From Mycobacterium sp. NAZ190054 (GTDB taxonomy: Bacteria > Actinomycetota > Actinomycetes > Mycobacteriales > Mycobacteriaceae): a stretch of DNA of 37,454 nt. The DNA is taken from the NCBI RefSeq assembly GCF_001545925.1, contig NZ_LMVQ01000168.1:1-37454 (forward strand), read 5' to 3'. Below are positions 8,777 to 16,884 of this stretch, one piece after another (position 1 is the first letter of the stretch; each line of letters starts with the position of its first letter). The position numbers were made by a program, and so were the translations under genes. The notes below the pieces were generated by a model. It saw only the letters and a program-made list of their open reading frames with translations. It was not told the DNA's origin and searched no databases.

Positions 8777-9138
8777 CAGTAATCACACTTCGGGAAGTGG
8801 CCACGGGGTGCGGCCCGCAACGAGATCCCGAGCATACGGCGGTGCCGATCGGTGATGAACTTCTCGATCACGCCACGGTCGAGGGTGTATGAGCGCGAGC
8901 TGTGCGCCGTGCGCTTCTCGGCCTGCGAGAACGGGCCGAGGTCGCCGTACATCAGCGTGTCGCGCGCCACTTCGAACGAGACGACCCGCGCGGCTTGATC
9001 GTCGTCGGCCAGGTCCGGCTTGCGCTCCCGGATCCAGTCGGCGACGAGATCGAGCAGCGCCGTCGCCACCGGGTCAGACGACCAGTCGGGTCGCTTGGCC
9101 CAGGTGGCGAACGTCGCTACATCGAGAAAGGCTGCCAT
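8776..9138 (-). CDS. Head-to-tail adaptor protein (putative)
   Basis: A 120-residue, mostly helical protein. It begins MAAFLDVATFATW and includes ALLDLVADWIRERKPDLADDDQAARVVSF, which resembles the helical core of gp15/gp6-type connector adaptors (short N-terminal helix, then a DIRxxxG-like bundle). A C-terminal tail follows with LDRGVIEKFI and RRMLGI. It would bind the portal ring first. It directly follows the small head protein gene, and its TGA overlaps the next ATG. Confidence 0.7.
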   Translation of the reverse strand: MAAFLDVATFATWAKRPDWSSDPVATALLDLVADWIRERKPDLADDDQAARVVSFEVARDTLMYGDLGPFSQAEKRTAHSSRSYTLDRGVIEKFITDRHRRMLGISLRAAPRGHFPKCDY

Positions 9139-9350
9139 CAGCCCTCGGCGTCACCCTCGGTGCGTGGGCGAGCCTTCGGGCGTTCGGCCGGCGCCGGTGC
9201 CGCCTTGACGCGACCGGCCTCGACCAACGGTGCCGCGGCCTTGTCGTCGAGCTCGACCACGGTGCCCGGCCGCGAAAAATGCTTCACGGCAGCGTTCTTG
9301 CCCTCGCCGACAGTGACGGCGATCGGCTTGACCACGGTGTACTTGGCCAT
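9138..9350 (-). CDS. Small phage head-region protein, function unknown
   Basis: 70 residues. The N-terminal half is a small beta barrel-like pattern (KYTVVKPIAVTVGEG, RPGTVVELDD) and the C-terminal half is a Pro/Ala/Arg-rich tail. Similar short proteins with an exposed tail occur between capsid and connector genes in many actinophages. Strong ribosome site GGAGGACTGAG before the ATG. Expression with the structural module is likely; whether it enters the virion is unknown. Confidence 0.7.
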   Translation of the reverse strand: MAKYTVVKPIAVTVGEGKNAAVKHFSRPGTVVELDDKAAAPLVEAGRVKAAPAPAERPKARPRTEGDAEG

Positions 9351-9351
9351 C

Positions 9352-9720
9352 TCAGTCCTCCGATCCGGCGTCGGGATCGTCCTCGACGGCGTTGATCAGC
9401 GCCCAGAGGTCGTCCTTGTTCATCCGCTTGAGCTCGGCCTCGGAGTACTCGCTGCCGTCGTCCTTGACGACGTTGGCCAGCACCCACGCGATGAGGACGT
9501 CCTTGGTGGCGTCGGCGTCCGGCTTGCTGCCGTCGGTACCGCCGAGCTCCTCGGTCGATTCCGCTGCCGCGGAACCGATCTCCTCCACCAGGCCGCTGGA
9601 CACGAAGTGCTCGGCCTGCTCGTCGGACAGCCACGCGATGCGGTCACCCTCGTAGCGATGTTGGTTCTTGCCCTCCTGGTCCTTGGCGATGACACAGGGG
9701 GCGATCACCAGGTAGCTCAT
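9352..9720 (-). CDS. Head-region protein, function unknown
   Basis: 122 residues, starting MSYLVIAPCVIAKDQEGKN. The N-terminal part (strand, then RIAWLSDEQAEHFVSSGLVEEI) resembles the N-terminal module of other small capsid-adjacent proteins. The rest is acidic, with a predicted terminal helix pair (EYSEAELKRMNKDDLWALINAVEDD) similar in shape to the SAP/HeH-like helix-turn motifs often found at the end of phage head accessory proteins. It overlaps the capsid stop as ATGA, so it is translationally coupled to the capsid gene. Confidence 0.7.
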   Translation of the reverse strand: MSYLVIAPCVIAKDQEGKNQHRYEGDRIAWLSDEQAEHFVSSGLVEEIGSAAAESTEELGGTDGSKPDADATKDVLIAWVLANVVKDDGSEYSEAELKRMNKDDLWALINAVEDDPDAGSED

Positions 9721-10682
9721 GCCGACACCCCGGTGATCTTCCAAGCCGCACGCGGCTCGGTGACGACCGGCACGGTGATACGCCGAGCGCGCACGCGCCA
9801 GCGATCGTTGTCGTCGTCACGGATCGTCTTGACCTGCGTCATGCCGACCGGACGCCCGCCCGGGCCGGTGGCCCGCACGTAGCCGGGAGCCGGCAGCAGC
9901 TCGTCGACGAATTCGCCGAGGCGGCTGGAGTCGAGCACCATGGCTGAGTTGGTGATCGGCGCGACGGGGCTGGTGACCCACGTCAGGCCGCCAGTGCGCT
10001 TGACGTACGGGCTGTTCAGGCCCGCCTGGACCGGCGAGTTGTTGATGCCCGCCGTCTCGCGTGAGAACAGCGCCATCAGCTTCTCGTCGGACGCCACCGC
10101 GGCGAACACGTCGAGGTCGACCCAGATGGTGTCGGGCATGAGGCCGATCTTGAGCTTCTGCAGCTGAGCCACGGCCTTGAGCACGTCGCGCAGGATGTTC
10201 GGCGTGCCGGACGTCCACACCGCCGCGGCTGCGGTGCTCTGGGTGACCTGCGAGTTGATCGCCGACATCGCGATGCCGTCGATCTTCAGGACGCTGGAGT
10301 TGACCAGCTTGACCAGGGCCCGGCGAACCGGGTTGTTGCGGCGGCGGTTCACCGATTCGTCGGTGATCTCCGCGTCCTGGCCCCACTTGACCGTGCTCGC
10401 GAGCTGCAGCTCGCCCGCGCTGATCGGGGTGAGCGGGTACTCACCGCCAGGCGCGATCGCCCGCGGCTCTCGGTCGGCGTAGATGTCCTCGTCCTGCTCG
10501 TACTCCACCGCGCCGGACTCGGTGTAGGACTGGCCGGTCAGCAGCTTGTCGCTGACGAGCTGCTCCTGCTCGATGGTGCGCATCGCGCGCGCCACCAGCG
10601 GGGTGTCCTTGAGGAACCGGTTGGTCGAGATGATGTCGCCCGAGATGGTGGGCGGTCCCGGGGGGTAGGTCTCACTTGCCAT
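9717..10682 (-). CDS. Major capsid protein (HK97-fold type)
   Basis: A 321-residue coat protein between the decoration protein and the connectors. It begins MASETYPPGPPTISGD and includes segments typical of actinophage major capsid proteins: an N-arm, SDKLLTGQSYTESGAVEYEQDEDI-like E-loop region (about residues 43-66), a spine helix around DESVNRRRNNPVRRALVKLVNS, and a C-terminal RWRVRARRITVPVVTEPRAAW strand pair. No separate delta domain is visible. The ATG follows GAAAGCGAG. It would be processed or assembled with the upstream ClpP-like protease/scaffold product. Confidence 0.9.
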   Translation of the reverse strand: MASETYPPGPPTISGDIISTNRFLKDTPLVARAMRTIEQEQLVSDKLLTGQSYTESGAVEYEQDEDIYADREPRAIAPGGEYPLTPISAGELQLASTVKWGQDAEITDESVNRRRNNPVRRALVKLVNSSVLKIDGIAMSAINSQVTQSTAAAAVWTSGTPNILRDVLKAVAQLQKLKIGLMPDTIWVDLDVFAAVASDEKLMALFSRETAGINNSPVQAGLNSPYVKRTGGLTWVTSPVAPITNSAMVLDSSRLGEFVDELLPAPGYVRATGPGGRPVGMTQVKTIRDDDNDRWRVRARRITVPVVTEPRAAWKITGVSA

Positions 10683-10720
10683 TTGCGTTGTCTCGCTTTC
10701 TGTTTACCGGGCCGCCCGCG

Positions 10721-11086
10721 TCAGCGGAACGTCTTGGCGATGACCTTGTTGGATGCGGCGTCGGCCAGTGCGAGGCCGATGATGGTGCCCGCGGCGGGCT
10801 CTGCGCCGGCAGCCGCGACAGCGCCGCTGGCAGCGGTGACGAGCAGATCACCCTCGCCGACGGTGCCGGTGCTGGTCAGCTCGTGAACGGCGGGGCCGAT
10901 CACGACGACCTTTTCACCGCTGGCAGCGTCGGTCGCAGCGATGCCGGCGAAGGCGGCGCTTGCACCGGCCGACGGCGCGACGGTCTGCTGACCGGAGACC
11001 ACCAGGGCCTGACCGGCGGTGATGGCCGCCGACGCCGTGAGGGTGACCTCGACGCCGGGCTTGAAGATGGGGGTGTAATCGGCCAT
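10721..11086 (-). CDS. DUF2190-family capsid decoration (cement) protein
   Basis: A 121-residue Ala/Gly/Thr/Val-rich protein with the DUF2190 signature: N-terminal PIFKPGVEVTLTASAAITAGQALVVSG, a central FAGIAATDAASGEKVVV (the conserved 'G...a...G..v.v' motif) and C-terminal GTIIGLALADAASNKVIAKTF. Members form trimeric spikes stabilising the capsid. It lies between the protease and the coat gene, the standard place for decoration proteins. ATG at 11086 is preceded by AAAGGACCTCTGAG. Confidence 0.85.
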   Translation of the reverse strand: MADYTPIFKPGVEVTLTASAAITAGQALVVSGQQTVAPSAGASAAFAGIAATDAASGEKVVVIGPAVHELTSTGTVGEGDLLVTAASGAVAAAGAEPAAGTIIGLALADAASNKVIAKTFR

Positions 11087-11087
11087 C

Positions 11088-12338
11088 TCAGAGGTCCTTT
11101 CCGTACTCGACGCCCGTCACCATGGCGAACATCTCGGTCTTGTCCTTGTCTTCGGGCGAGTTCTCCGAGCTCACCCCGTGGCCGATCTCTTCGACCGGCA
11201 TGCGGTTCTCGGGCAGCGTGGCCAGCAGCGCGAGGGCCTGGTCGCGACCGTCGCCGTCGAGAGACTCGCGCCAGGTCTTGGCGTTGGCCGGGCTGATCTT
11301 GCCCTTGGAGACCGCCTCGGCGATCACCGCGTCGTTGGCCTCACGCACCTGCTGGGCGCGGGCCTCGGCGCCGGCGGTGGCGTCGGCGACCAGCTTGTCG
11401 CGAACGTCCTTGTCCATCACGGTCAGACCGAACTTTTCGGCCGCCTTGGTGATGTCCTCGGCGCTCGGCTCAGCGTTGTTGACGACCGTCGTCGGCCGCT
11501 CGGCGAGCTTGTTGATCGCCTCTTCGATCGCGCTGTCGTCGGCGTCGGCGTCAAGGCCGAGCTTCTGGAGCGCGCTTTCACTCAGGGCCACGGTGGGCTC
11601 CTTTCCTTTCTCGGCCTCGGGCTCGTCACCCTGAGGGGTCCCGTTGTGCGCCTGCGGCTTCCGCGGCGCTGGCGCATGGTCACGCCCGGCATGGTTGAAC
11701 ACGGACAGGTCGAAGCTGTTCTTCGTCCCCGACTTCGCGGCGGTCTTGCGCTTGGGGGCCTTGAGCACGCGATCGGCGATGCCCGCGTCGACTGCCTCCT
11801 GCGCCGACCACCACGTCTCGTCGGTGAGCACCTGCAGCCACTCCTCGACGGTGCCGCCGGCCTTCTCGGCGAAGATCGAGGCGATGTTGTTGCCGATCTG
11901 ATCGAGGCGATCCGCCGTCTTACGCATGTCGTTGGCGTCACCGATCGACAGCACCCACGGCAGGTGGGCCATGATCTCGGCGTTCTCGGCGACGACCAGC
12001 TCATCGCTGGCGCCGACGGCGATGAACCCGGCGGCCGATGCAGCGATGCTGTCGACGGTGGTCACCACCTTGGCGTTGTGCTGACGCAGCGTGTTCATGA
12101 TCGCGACGGCCTCGTAGACGTTTCCGCCGCGGCTGTGCACGTGCAGGTCGATGGTTTCGATGTCGTCGCCGAGCGCCTTGAGCTCGTTGCGGAAGTCGGC
12201 CGCGTTGACGCCGAAGAACGGGATGATGTCGTCGTAGATCTCGACCTGTGCGGTCTTGGGATCGTCGGCCTTGTTCTGCACCGAATACCACTGGCGCGGT
12301 TCGGCATCCTCGGTCTGGTACCAGTCAGTCACGTTCAT
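11088..12338 (-). CDS. Head maturation protease, ClpP-like (S14), fused to scaffold-like domain
   Basis: A 416-residue protein. Residues about 25-200 match the phage ClpP-like prohead protease: SRGGNVYEAVAI (oxyanion region), SIAASAAGF with the likely nucleophile Ser101, EIMAHLPW with His125, and LTDETWWSAQEAVDAGIAD with Asp173. A Pro-rich linker (about 205-245) leads to a charged, helical C-terminal half (about 255-416) that looks like a scaffolding domain, which the protease would remove during head maturation. Start: ATG at 12338 with GAGGAG upstream, overlapping the portal gene by 14 bases; an upstream in-frame extension covers the portal C-terminus and is rejected. Confidence 0.9.
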   Translation of the reverse strand: MNVTDWYQTEDAEPRQWYSVQNKADDPKTAQVEIYDDIIPFFGVNAADFRNELKALGDDIETIDLHVHSRGGNVYEAVAIMNTLRQHNAKVVTTVDSIAASAAGFIAVGASDELVVAENAEIMAHLPWVLSIGDANDMRKTADRLDQIGNNIASIFAEKAGGTVEEWLQVLTDETWWSAQEAVDAGIADRVLKAPKRKTAAKSGTKNSFDLSVFNHAGRDHAPAPRKPQAHNGTPQGDEPEAEKGKEPTVALSESALQKLGLDADADDSAIEEAINKLAERPTTVVNNAEPSAEDITKAAEKFGLTVMDKDVRDKLVADATAGAEARAQQVREANDAVIAEAVSKGKISPANAKTWRESLDGDGRDQALALLATLPENRMPVEEIGHGVSSENSPEDKDKTEMFAMVTGVEYGKDL

Positions 12339-13731
12339 CGAACAAGCTCCTCTGCGCGTTTTTGGGATGCTCGCGGCGCTGGCGGGCTCGTGCCGCGGCG
12401 TTGCGTGTCTGCGGCGCTGCCGGCGCCTCGGGCGCGCCTTCGGAGTCGCCTTCCGAATCGCGTGCGGTGTCGGGGTCTGCCGAGGGCAGTCCGCTGTTGG
12501 AGCGCAGGAACTGCTCAAGCCGGTCGTCGGGGGTGAGTAGTCCAGCCGCGACGAGCATCTGCAGCGCCGCGGCGGCCAGATCCTGGCCGATCTCGTCGAA
12601 CACCAGCAGGGGGGCCGGCGCGTCGGGGCCGAAATTCCAGTCGATAATGTCCTCGACGATGTGGGCCTGGGCGACGTCGCGCAGATCCTCGGCGGTCGTC
12701 TGCACCGAATCGGTGAACGTGGACGCCTGCACGCTGGCCAGTGCGTAACTGCCGCCCTTGCCTTCGAGATTCAGGTAGTGCGCCAGCGCGACGAGGGCCA
12801 TCTGATGGTCGTGATACTCGATCGCCCGCCGGGGGTCGATTGGGGTGCCGGTCGGCGACATGATGCCGGCCTCTTCGCCCTCGGTCAGCGCGAGACCGGC
12901 CGACTCGCCACCGCTGTACGACGAGGCGATGTCGAGCAGCTCGCCCATGCGGCCTTCGTCTTCGGAGTCGGCTTCGTTGCCCTTGATCCACGGAACACCG
13001 ATGCCGTGGCGTCGGATCGCGGCGGCCTCGATGCGAATCAGCTCGTCCTTGAGCTTCCAGTTCTTGAAAGCCGGTCGCAGGAGACTGTTTCCGGTCCACA
13101 CGCCCGGGTCCATGTCGTGGGTGTAGACCGCCAGGCGGTCGACCGGGATGGGCTGACCCATGCCGTTCATGCCCATCATCAGCATGCCGGGCGCGGCGAA
13201 TGTGCCAGGCGGCCACTGCTGAATCGACACCAGACCGCCGTCGCGGTCGACGTTGAAGTACGAGATCGTCGACTGCGGGCGCGGAGCCAGCTTGTGCAGG
13301 TAGGCCCACTCCCCCTCGGGACGGTAGATCGTCTCGAACACCGCGTGGCCGTACTGCAGGCATTTCAACGCCTCGCGCAGATGCTGCCGCCACGAGAACC
13401 GGCCCTTGGTCCGGCCCGTCGGTACGTCGTCGGAGTCACCCTCGATCGGCAGGCCGAGGCTGCGGGCCACCACCTCAGTGGCGGCGTCGCTCGCGCCGTT
13501 CTGCCGGATCCGCCACGTCGTCCGACGGATCGGTAGCTCGATAGCACGCAGCACCGACGAGATCCGCGCCTCTTCGCGCACCATCCGGCTGTACGTCCAC
13601 ACCGAGTTCGGCCACGTCAGCTCCGGGTGGGTCTCGAATTGATCAATCGGAGCGCCCCAGCCGGATAGGCTGCCGGCAATCGGGTTGACGTAGCCCTTCT
13701 CGGTGCGAGGAGCGACGGTCTTGGGTGCCAC
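12325..13731 (-). CDS. Portal protein (DUF935 / Mu gp29-like)
   Basis: A 468-residue portal, the dodecameric ring through which DNA is packaged and ejected. DUF935-type signs: SSVLRAIELPIRRTTWRI early (about residues 58-75), LREALKCLQYGHAVFETIY around 118-136, KDELIRIEAAAIRRHGIGVPWI around 227-248, and an aspartate/alanine-rich C-terminal section with LLVFDEIGQDL. The final 60 residues are a disordered Ala/Glu/Arg-rich tail. It lies directly downstream of the large terminase, as expected. Confidence 0.9.
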   Translation of the reverse strand: MAPKTVAPRTEKGYVNPIAGSLSGWGAPIDQFETHPELTWPNSVWTYSRMVREEARISSVLRAIELPIRRTTWRIRQNGASDAATEVVARSLGLPIEGDSDDVPTGRTKGRFSWRQHLREALKCLQYGHAVFETIYRPEGEWAYLHKLAPRPQSTISYFNVDRDGGLVSIQQWPPGTFAAPGMLMMGMNGMGQPIPVDRLAVYTHDMDPGVWTGNSLLRPAFKNWKLKDELIRIEAAAIRRHGIGVPWIKGNEADSEDEGRMGELLDIASSYSGGESAGLALTEGEEAGIMSPTGTPIDPRRAIEYHDHQMALVALAHYLNLEGKGGSYALASVQASTFTDSVQTTAEDLRDVAQAHIVEDIIDWNFGPDAPAPLLVFDEIGQDLAAAALQMLVAAGLLTPDDRLEQFLRSNSGLPSADPDTARDSEGDSEGAPEAPAAPQTRNAAARARQRREHPKNAQRSLFDERD

Positions 13732-13744
13732 GGCGCTCCTCTCG

Positions 13745-15472
13745 TCAGAAAGCGGCGGTCATCGGGTCAAAGTCGGGTTTCGGGCGGCGCTTCGGACGGG
13801 CTTGCGTCGGTGCGCGTCGGGCACCGGTGCGCGGAGCGACGGTCTTGCGCTTGGGCCTCGTGCCGAACTTGCGAAGTGCCCAGTGCGCCAGCGACACCGC
13901 AATGAGCGGACCCGCCACGCCGGCGTCGTCCTCGGCCCAGGCCGCGTCGCCGCCGGGCAGCTCACGCAGCGACGCGCTGATGACCGAGTCGTTGAGGATC
14001 TCCTGATCGGCCTGCGACAGCTTCGCGTCCAGGGCGTCGCTCAGGAATCCGTCGCACGCCGCGGCGGCCTCCGGCGCACCGGTCTGCACCGGCTCGATGC
14101 CGGCGGCCATCAGCAGCGGCACCAGCACGTTGGCCGGGTTCTTCCGGTCGATCACCAGCGCGACCGGATTCCACTCTGCCACCTTGGCGATCAGGTACTC
14201 GGCGATCTGGTGATGCGAGCCCGTGCGCAACGGGCCCACCTCGACGTGCACGCGGCCCTCGGGTGTCATCTGCGCCGAAGCGATCGACCACACCTTGCGG
14301 TTGCGCGAACGGTGCACCGCGATGGTGCGCGAGCCGGTCAGCCGCACCGCCGGCCGCCCGTCGGCCCCGCGCGCTGCTTTCATGCTCTCCCAGACGTCTT
14401 CGGGAATCGGCGAGCCGATCTCGTCCTCGTCGGGCGGGTAGTCGCCCCAGCCGAGGTAGTCCGCGTCGAAGATCGCCCGCTTGGCCACCGTCTTGGCCTT
14501 CGCACGCTTCGAGCGGATCTCACGCTCATTGGTGGCCACGCCGTACGAGGGCTGCGCCAGCGCCCAGGCCTGCGGGTCGTCGCGTGACATGTCCCGCGGC
14601 GCGGCGTAGAGCGCGTAGTACAGATCCGGCGCCTGACGGTGGCCCATCCGATGCAGGTCGGCGAGGCTCTGACACTTCGGGTGCGCGTCGGCCACCGGCG
14701 GCGTGCTGATATAGATCGTCTGCGGGTTCTTCGCCGCCGACTGCGCACCGGTGAGGTTGTTCTCCTCGTCGGCGTCGACGTCGTAGGCCTCGTCGATGAT
14801 CAGCAGGTCGATCTCGGTGTAGCCACGACCGAAGTCCTGTGAGCGCGGGCCGAACTCGATCTCCGCACCGTTGAGCAGCCGGATCACGCAGCGGTTGCCG
14901 GCCTTCGAGGGCTTCTCGGCCAGCTGCCGCTTAAGCATCGGCACCCGGTTGATCACGGCCACCACGCGCTTGAACACGTCGTAGGCCGTCGACCAACGCT
15001 GCGCGGTGTAGATCACACGCTTGGACTGCAGCACGAACATGTGGAACAGGATCAGCAGCACGATCAGCAGCGTCTTGCCCTGCTGGCGCGTCCACTCGAT
15101 GCACACGTCGCGGTGCGTCCACAGCGAGACCGGCTCCCGGCCTTCGCGTTCGGCGTCCTCGAGTTCCTCGGCCGTCGGCGGCTGCACCGAGAGGATGCCC
15201 TGCAGCGAGCGCCACTGCCACGGCATCGGCCGCAGTCCGACATCGAAGCCGAAGCGGCCGCAGCGATCCGCCTGGGTGTGCTCGTCGCCGTCGTGCTTGG
15301 ACTCGAACTCAGGGAACTGGCGGCCCTTCAGTCGCGGCCACGACCCGACCCACTCGGGCCACTGCGGACGCTCGCGCTTGCGGGTCGGCGGACGCTTCGG
15401 AGTCGGGGTGGCCTTCTTGGGCGTCGGCGCCGTGCGCGGCTTAGTACTTCTTGGCCGGGTCGTCGTCGTCAT
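13745..15472 (-). CDS. Terminase large subunit
   Basis: A 575-residue DNA-packaging motor. After a basic, Pro/Thr/Lys-rich N-terminal tail of 35 residues, the ATPase domain shows a Walker A-like WTRQQGKTLL (residues 127-136) and Walker B LLIIDEAYD (223-231). The C-terminal nuclease domain carries an Asp in VALVIDRKNPANVLVPLL and later acidic residues near DAGVAGPLIAVSLAHW. The tail is basic again. It overlaps the small terminase gene by 32 bases, suggesting translational coupling. Family members cut cos or pac ends and fill the prohead. Confidence 0.95.
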   Translation of the reverse strand: MTTTTRPRSTKPRTAPTPKKATPTPKRPPTRKRERPQWPEWVGSWPRLKGRQFPEFESKHDGDEHTQADRCGRFGFDVGLRPMPWQWRSLQGILSVQPPTAEELEDAEREGREPVSLWTHRDVCIEWTRQQGKTLLIVLLILFHMFVLQSKRVIYTAQRWSTAYDVFKRVVAVINRVPMLKRQLAEKPSKAGNRCVIRLLNGAEIEFGPRSQDFGRGYTEIDLLIIDEAYDVDADEENNLTGAQSAAKNPQTIYISTPPVADAHPKCQSLADLHRMGHRQAPDLYYALYAAPRDMSRDDPQAWALAQPSYGVATNEREIRSKRAKAKTVAKRAIFDADYLGWGDYPPDEDEIGSPIPEDVWESMKAARGADGRPAVRLTGSRTIAVHRSRNRKVWSIASAQMTPEGRVHVEVGPLRTGSHHQIAEYLIAKVAEWNPVALVIDRKNPANVLVPLLMAAGIEPVQTGAPEAAAACDGFLSDALDAKLSQADQEILNDSVISASLRELPGGDAAWAEDDAGVAGPLIAVSLAHWALRKFGTRPKRKTVAPRTGARRAPTQARPKRRPKPDFDPMTAAF

Positions 15473-15833
15473 CGGGATCGATCGGCAGGTCGGCGCGCTG
15501 CTTGTAGATCTCGGAGAGCAACTGGCGCATCTCGGTGCTGATCTCCTTGCGGCGCTTGATCGGATCGTCGATCATCACGGCGACAACCTGCGGGCCGAGC
15601 TTGAGGCTCACCCACTCCTTGAGCTCGCCCGAGGTCAGCCGGCGAAGCTTCTCGTTGATGTCGGCCAGGTCGGCGAGCTGCTCGATCAGTAGCCGCAGCG
15701 AGAACGTGTCGCGCTCGTCGCTGAGCTCGTCGAATACGCGCTGACCGGCGGTTTTCGGGGGCGCGGGGGTGGCCTTTTTCGCCGGTGTGCGCTTTGCCGG
15801 TTTGCTGGTCGAGTTTGCTGGACGGGCCGCCAT
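15441..15833 (-). CDS. Terminase small subunit (putative)
   Basis: A 130-residue protein directly upstream of, and overlapping, the large terminase. It has a basic disordered N-terminus (Lys/Ala/Pro, about 28 residues), a central helical region containing DTFSLRLLIEQLADLADINEKLRRL, and an acidic DPDDDDDP end. Size, position and charge layout fit a small terminase that recognises the packaging site. No P27-type signature is obvious by eye, so the assignment rests mostly on context. The upstream non-coding block (15865-15932) may be its binding site. Confidence 0.75.
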   Translation of the reverse strand: MAARPANSTSKPAKRTPAKKATPAPPKTAGQRVFDELSDERDTFSLRLLIEQLADLADINEKLRRLTSGELKEWVSLKLGPQVVAVMIDDPIKRRKEISTEMRQLLSEIYKQRADLPIDPDDDDDPAKKY

Positions 15834-16032
15834 CAGGCCGCCCAGCCAGCAAACGGTCGGCTCGAAAAAAAATCCCCTGACGGCCCCCCCGGGTCAGGAA
15901 CCCCCACCCCCAGCAAACTTTTTGAGGGGGGGTAGCCCTGGCGGCATCGTAGCAGGTCAGCGCGTTGCAGGCGTTCGCTGGTCGTCATTCGTCCACATGC
16001 GCCTGCGCGTTTCCCCAGGTCGCGCGCCGCCA
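15834..16032. other. Structured intergenic segment between kinase-like gene and terminase (possible cos region)
   Basis: About 200 bases without a convincing gene. They contain an A8/T8 run (15865-15872), a 6-bp stem at 15876-15881/15893-15898, C5-A-C5 at 15901-15911 and, on the other side, G7 at 15926-15932. HNH-associated terminase systems usually have cos between the HNH gene and the small terminase, and such homopolymer-rich blocks occur there. A 66-codon minus frame (16033 to 15833) with TGATG junctions at both ends crosses the block; its low-complexity translation (GYPPSKSLLG, GDFFSSRPFAGWAA) makes it doubtful. Confidence 0.45.
15865..15898 (-). terminator. Terminator-like hairpin with T8 tract just before terminase genes
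   Basis: On the minus strand a CCTGAC/GTCAGG stem with an 11-nt G-rich loop is followed by GGGA and TTTTTTTT. It could stop early transcripts before the late module, so late expression would need antitermination. The stem is short, and the same sequence could instead be part of cos. Confidence 0.45.
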
Positions 16033-16049
16033 TCACCAGTCCATCGCCA
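16033..16049. repeat. 17-bp direct repeat, copy 1 (end of kinase-like gene)
   Basis: The sequence TCACCAGTCCATCGCCA is repeated exactly at 16482-16498. Each copy covers the last codons and stop of a minus-strand gene, so both proteins end Ala-Met-Asp-Trp. Confidence 0.9.
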
Positions 16050-16485
16050 CCGAGTCGGGTTTGCTGGCTGCAGCGGGCAGTTTGCTGGCGTGACCGTCCC
16101 GATACCACTGCTTGGCCGCCTGGCCGATGCGCCATGGTCGCTCCTGTCGGCATCGTTCGAGCACCACCGCTTGGCCCGGGTCGATGGTGATGACCTGCGC
16201 ACCGTGGTCGAGGTAGTGCTGCACCAGCCGTGCGCTGGGTGTGGAGTGGATGACGTACACGTCGTGCTCGTCGGCCAGCGTGAGTGCGGTGTCTATGGCC
16301 GCCTGCCGTGCTGCCTTGGTCACGGCCTTGACGTGCACGGGGTGGTCGTGTGGTGCGCCGCCTGCGGGCGTGAGGGCCGAGGCCAGCGCGTCGTAGTCGA
16401 TGGTGATGTCACCGTGCTGAGCATGCTCACGCACCCAGGTGGACTTGCCCGCCGCAGGTGGGCCGGTGACGAGGTAGAGCGTCAC
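16033..16485 (-). CDS. P-loop NTPase / polynucleotide-kinase-like protein
   Basis: A 150-residue protein with a textbook Walker A near the N-terminus (TGPPAAGKST, residues 7-16) and kinase-like follow-up: DITIDYDALASAL (about 25-37), DVYVIHSTPSARLVQHYL (about 75-92), VITIDPGQ, and a basic lid-like ERCRQERPWR (about 109-118). This resembles the T4 Pnk/AAA_33 group of small nucleotide or nucleic-acid kinases; the substrate is unknown. GTG start at 16485 overlaps the HNH stop as GTGA. The gene is exactly bracketed by a 17-bp direct repeat, suggesting it entered this site after the neighbouring genes were in place. A role in end repair near packaging is conceivable but not shown. Confidence 0.85.
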   Translation of the reverse strand: MTLYLVTGPPAAGKSTWVREHAQHGDITIDYDALASALTPAGGAPHDHPVHVKAVTKAARQAAIDTALTLADEHDVYVIHSTPSARLVQHYLDHGAQVITIDPGQAVVLERCRQERPWRIGQAAKQWYRDGHASKLPAAASKPDSVAMDW

Positions 16486-16498
16486 CAGTCCATCGCCA
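16482..16498. repeat. 17-bp direct repeat, copy 2 (end of HNH gene)
   Basis: Exact second copy of the 17-bp sequence at 16033-16049, covering the 3' end and stop codon of the HNH gene. Confidence 0.9.
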
Positions 16499-16883
16499 GC
16501 TCGGCGTCAGCGTCCACACTAGGCACCGATGCAGCGGCGCCGATACGACCCATATCGCGCATGCGCTGCAGCCACTCTCGCGGGTGGCATCCGATCACCG
16601 TGGGTCGCACGTCGTCGTAGCGGCCATCTTGGCGCTGCGAGTTGCAGGTGCCGTGGAGCAGGCGATCGGCAAGCTTTCCGCCGGCCACGCGCGGCACGCT
16701 GTGGTCACCGGCGAGCGTCTTACGGTCCCAGTTGCGCAGGCGATCCTTGAACATCGGTAGTCCGCACCACCAGCACAGTGAGCCGTCGATCAGCTTGCGC
16801 AGCAGCCGCGCTACGGCCTGCTGGTGCTCCCAGCCGAGACCCTTCTCGGTGGTGGTCTTACGCGCTGCTCGACGGGTCGGCAT
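16482..16883 (-). CDS. HNH endonuclease near terminase
   Basis: A 133-residue HNH protein. CWWCGLPM gives the first Cys pair, LAGDHSVPR the His-metal motif, and KLADRLLHGTCNSQRQDGR the Asn/Cys/Arg end of the fold. HNH proteins next to terminase genes (HK97 gp74 type) are known in cos phages to work with the terminase in cutting and packaging; this role is inferred here. The basic N-terminus (MPTRRAARK) may bind DNA. Its stop overlaps the kinase-like gene start. Confidence 0.88.
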   Translation of the reverse strand: MPTRRAARKTTTEKGLGWEHQQAVARLLRKLIDGSLCWWCGLPMFKDRLRNWDRKTLAGDHSVPRVAGGKLADRLLHGTCNSQRQDGRYDDVRPTVIGCHPREWLQRMRDMGRIGAAASVPSVDADAELAMDW

Positions 16884-16884
16884 C

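Noticed and set aside
11178..12536. 452-codon plus-strand frame opposite the head protease
   Set aside because: Shadow frame; the minus strand has catalytic Ser, His and Asp motifs and a ribosome site.
15833..16153. 106-codon minus frame before the small terminase
   Set aside because: The upper part is antisense-like shadow of the kinase-like gene; the lower 66 codons are kept only as a doubtful alternative within the non-coding block.
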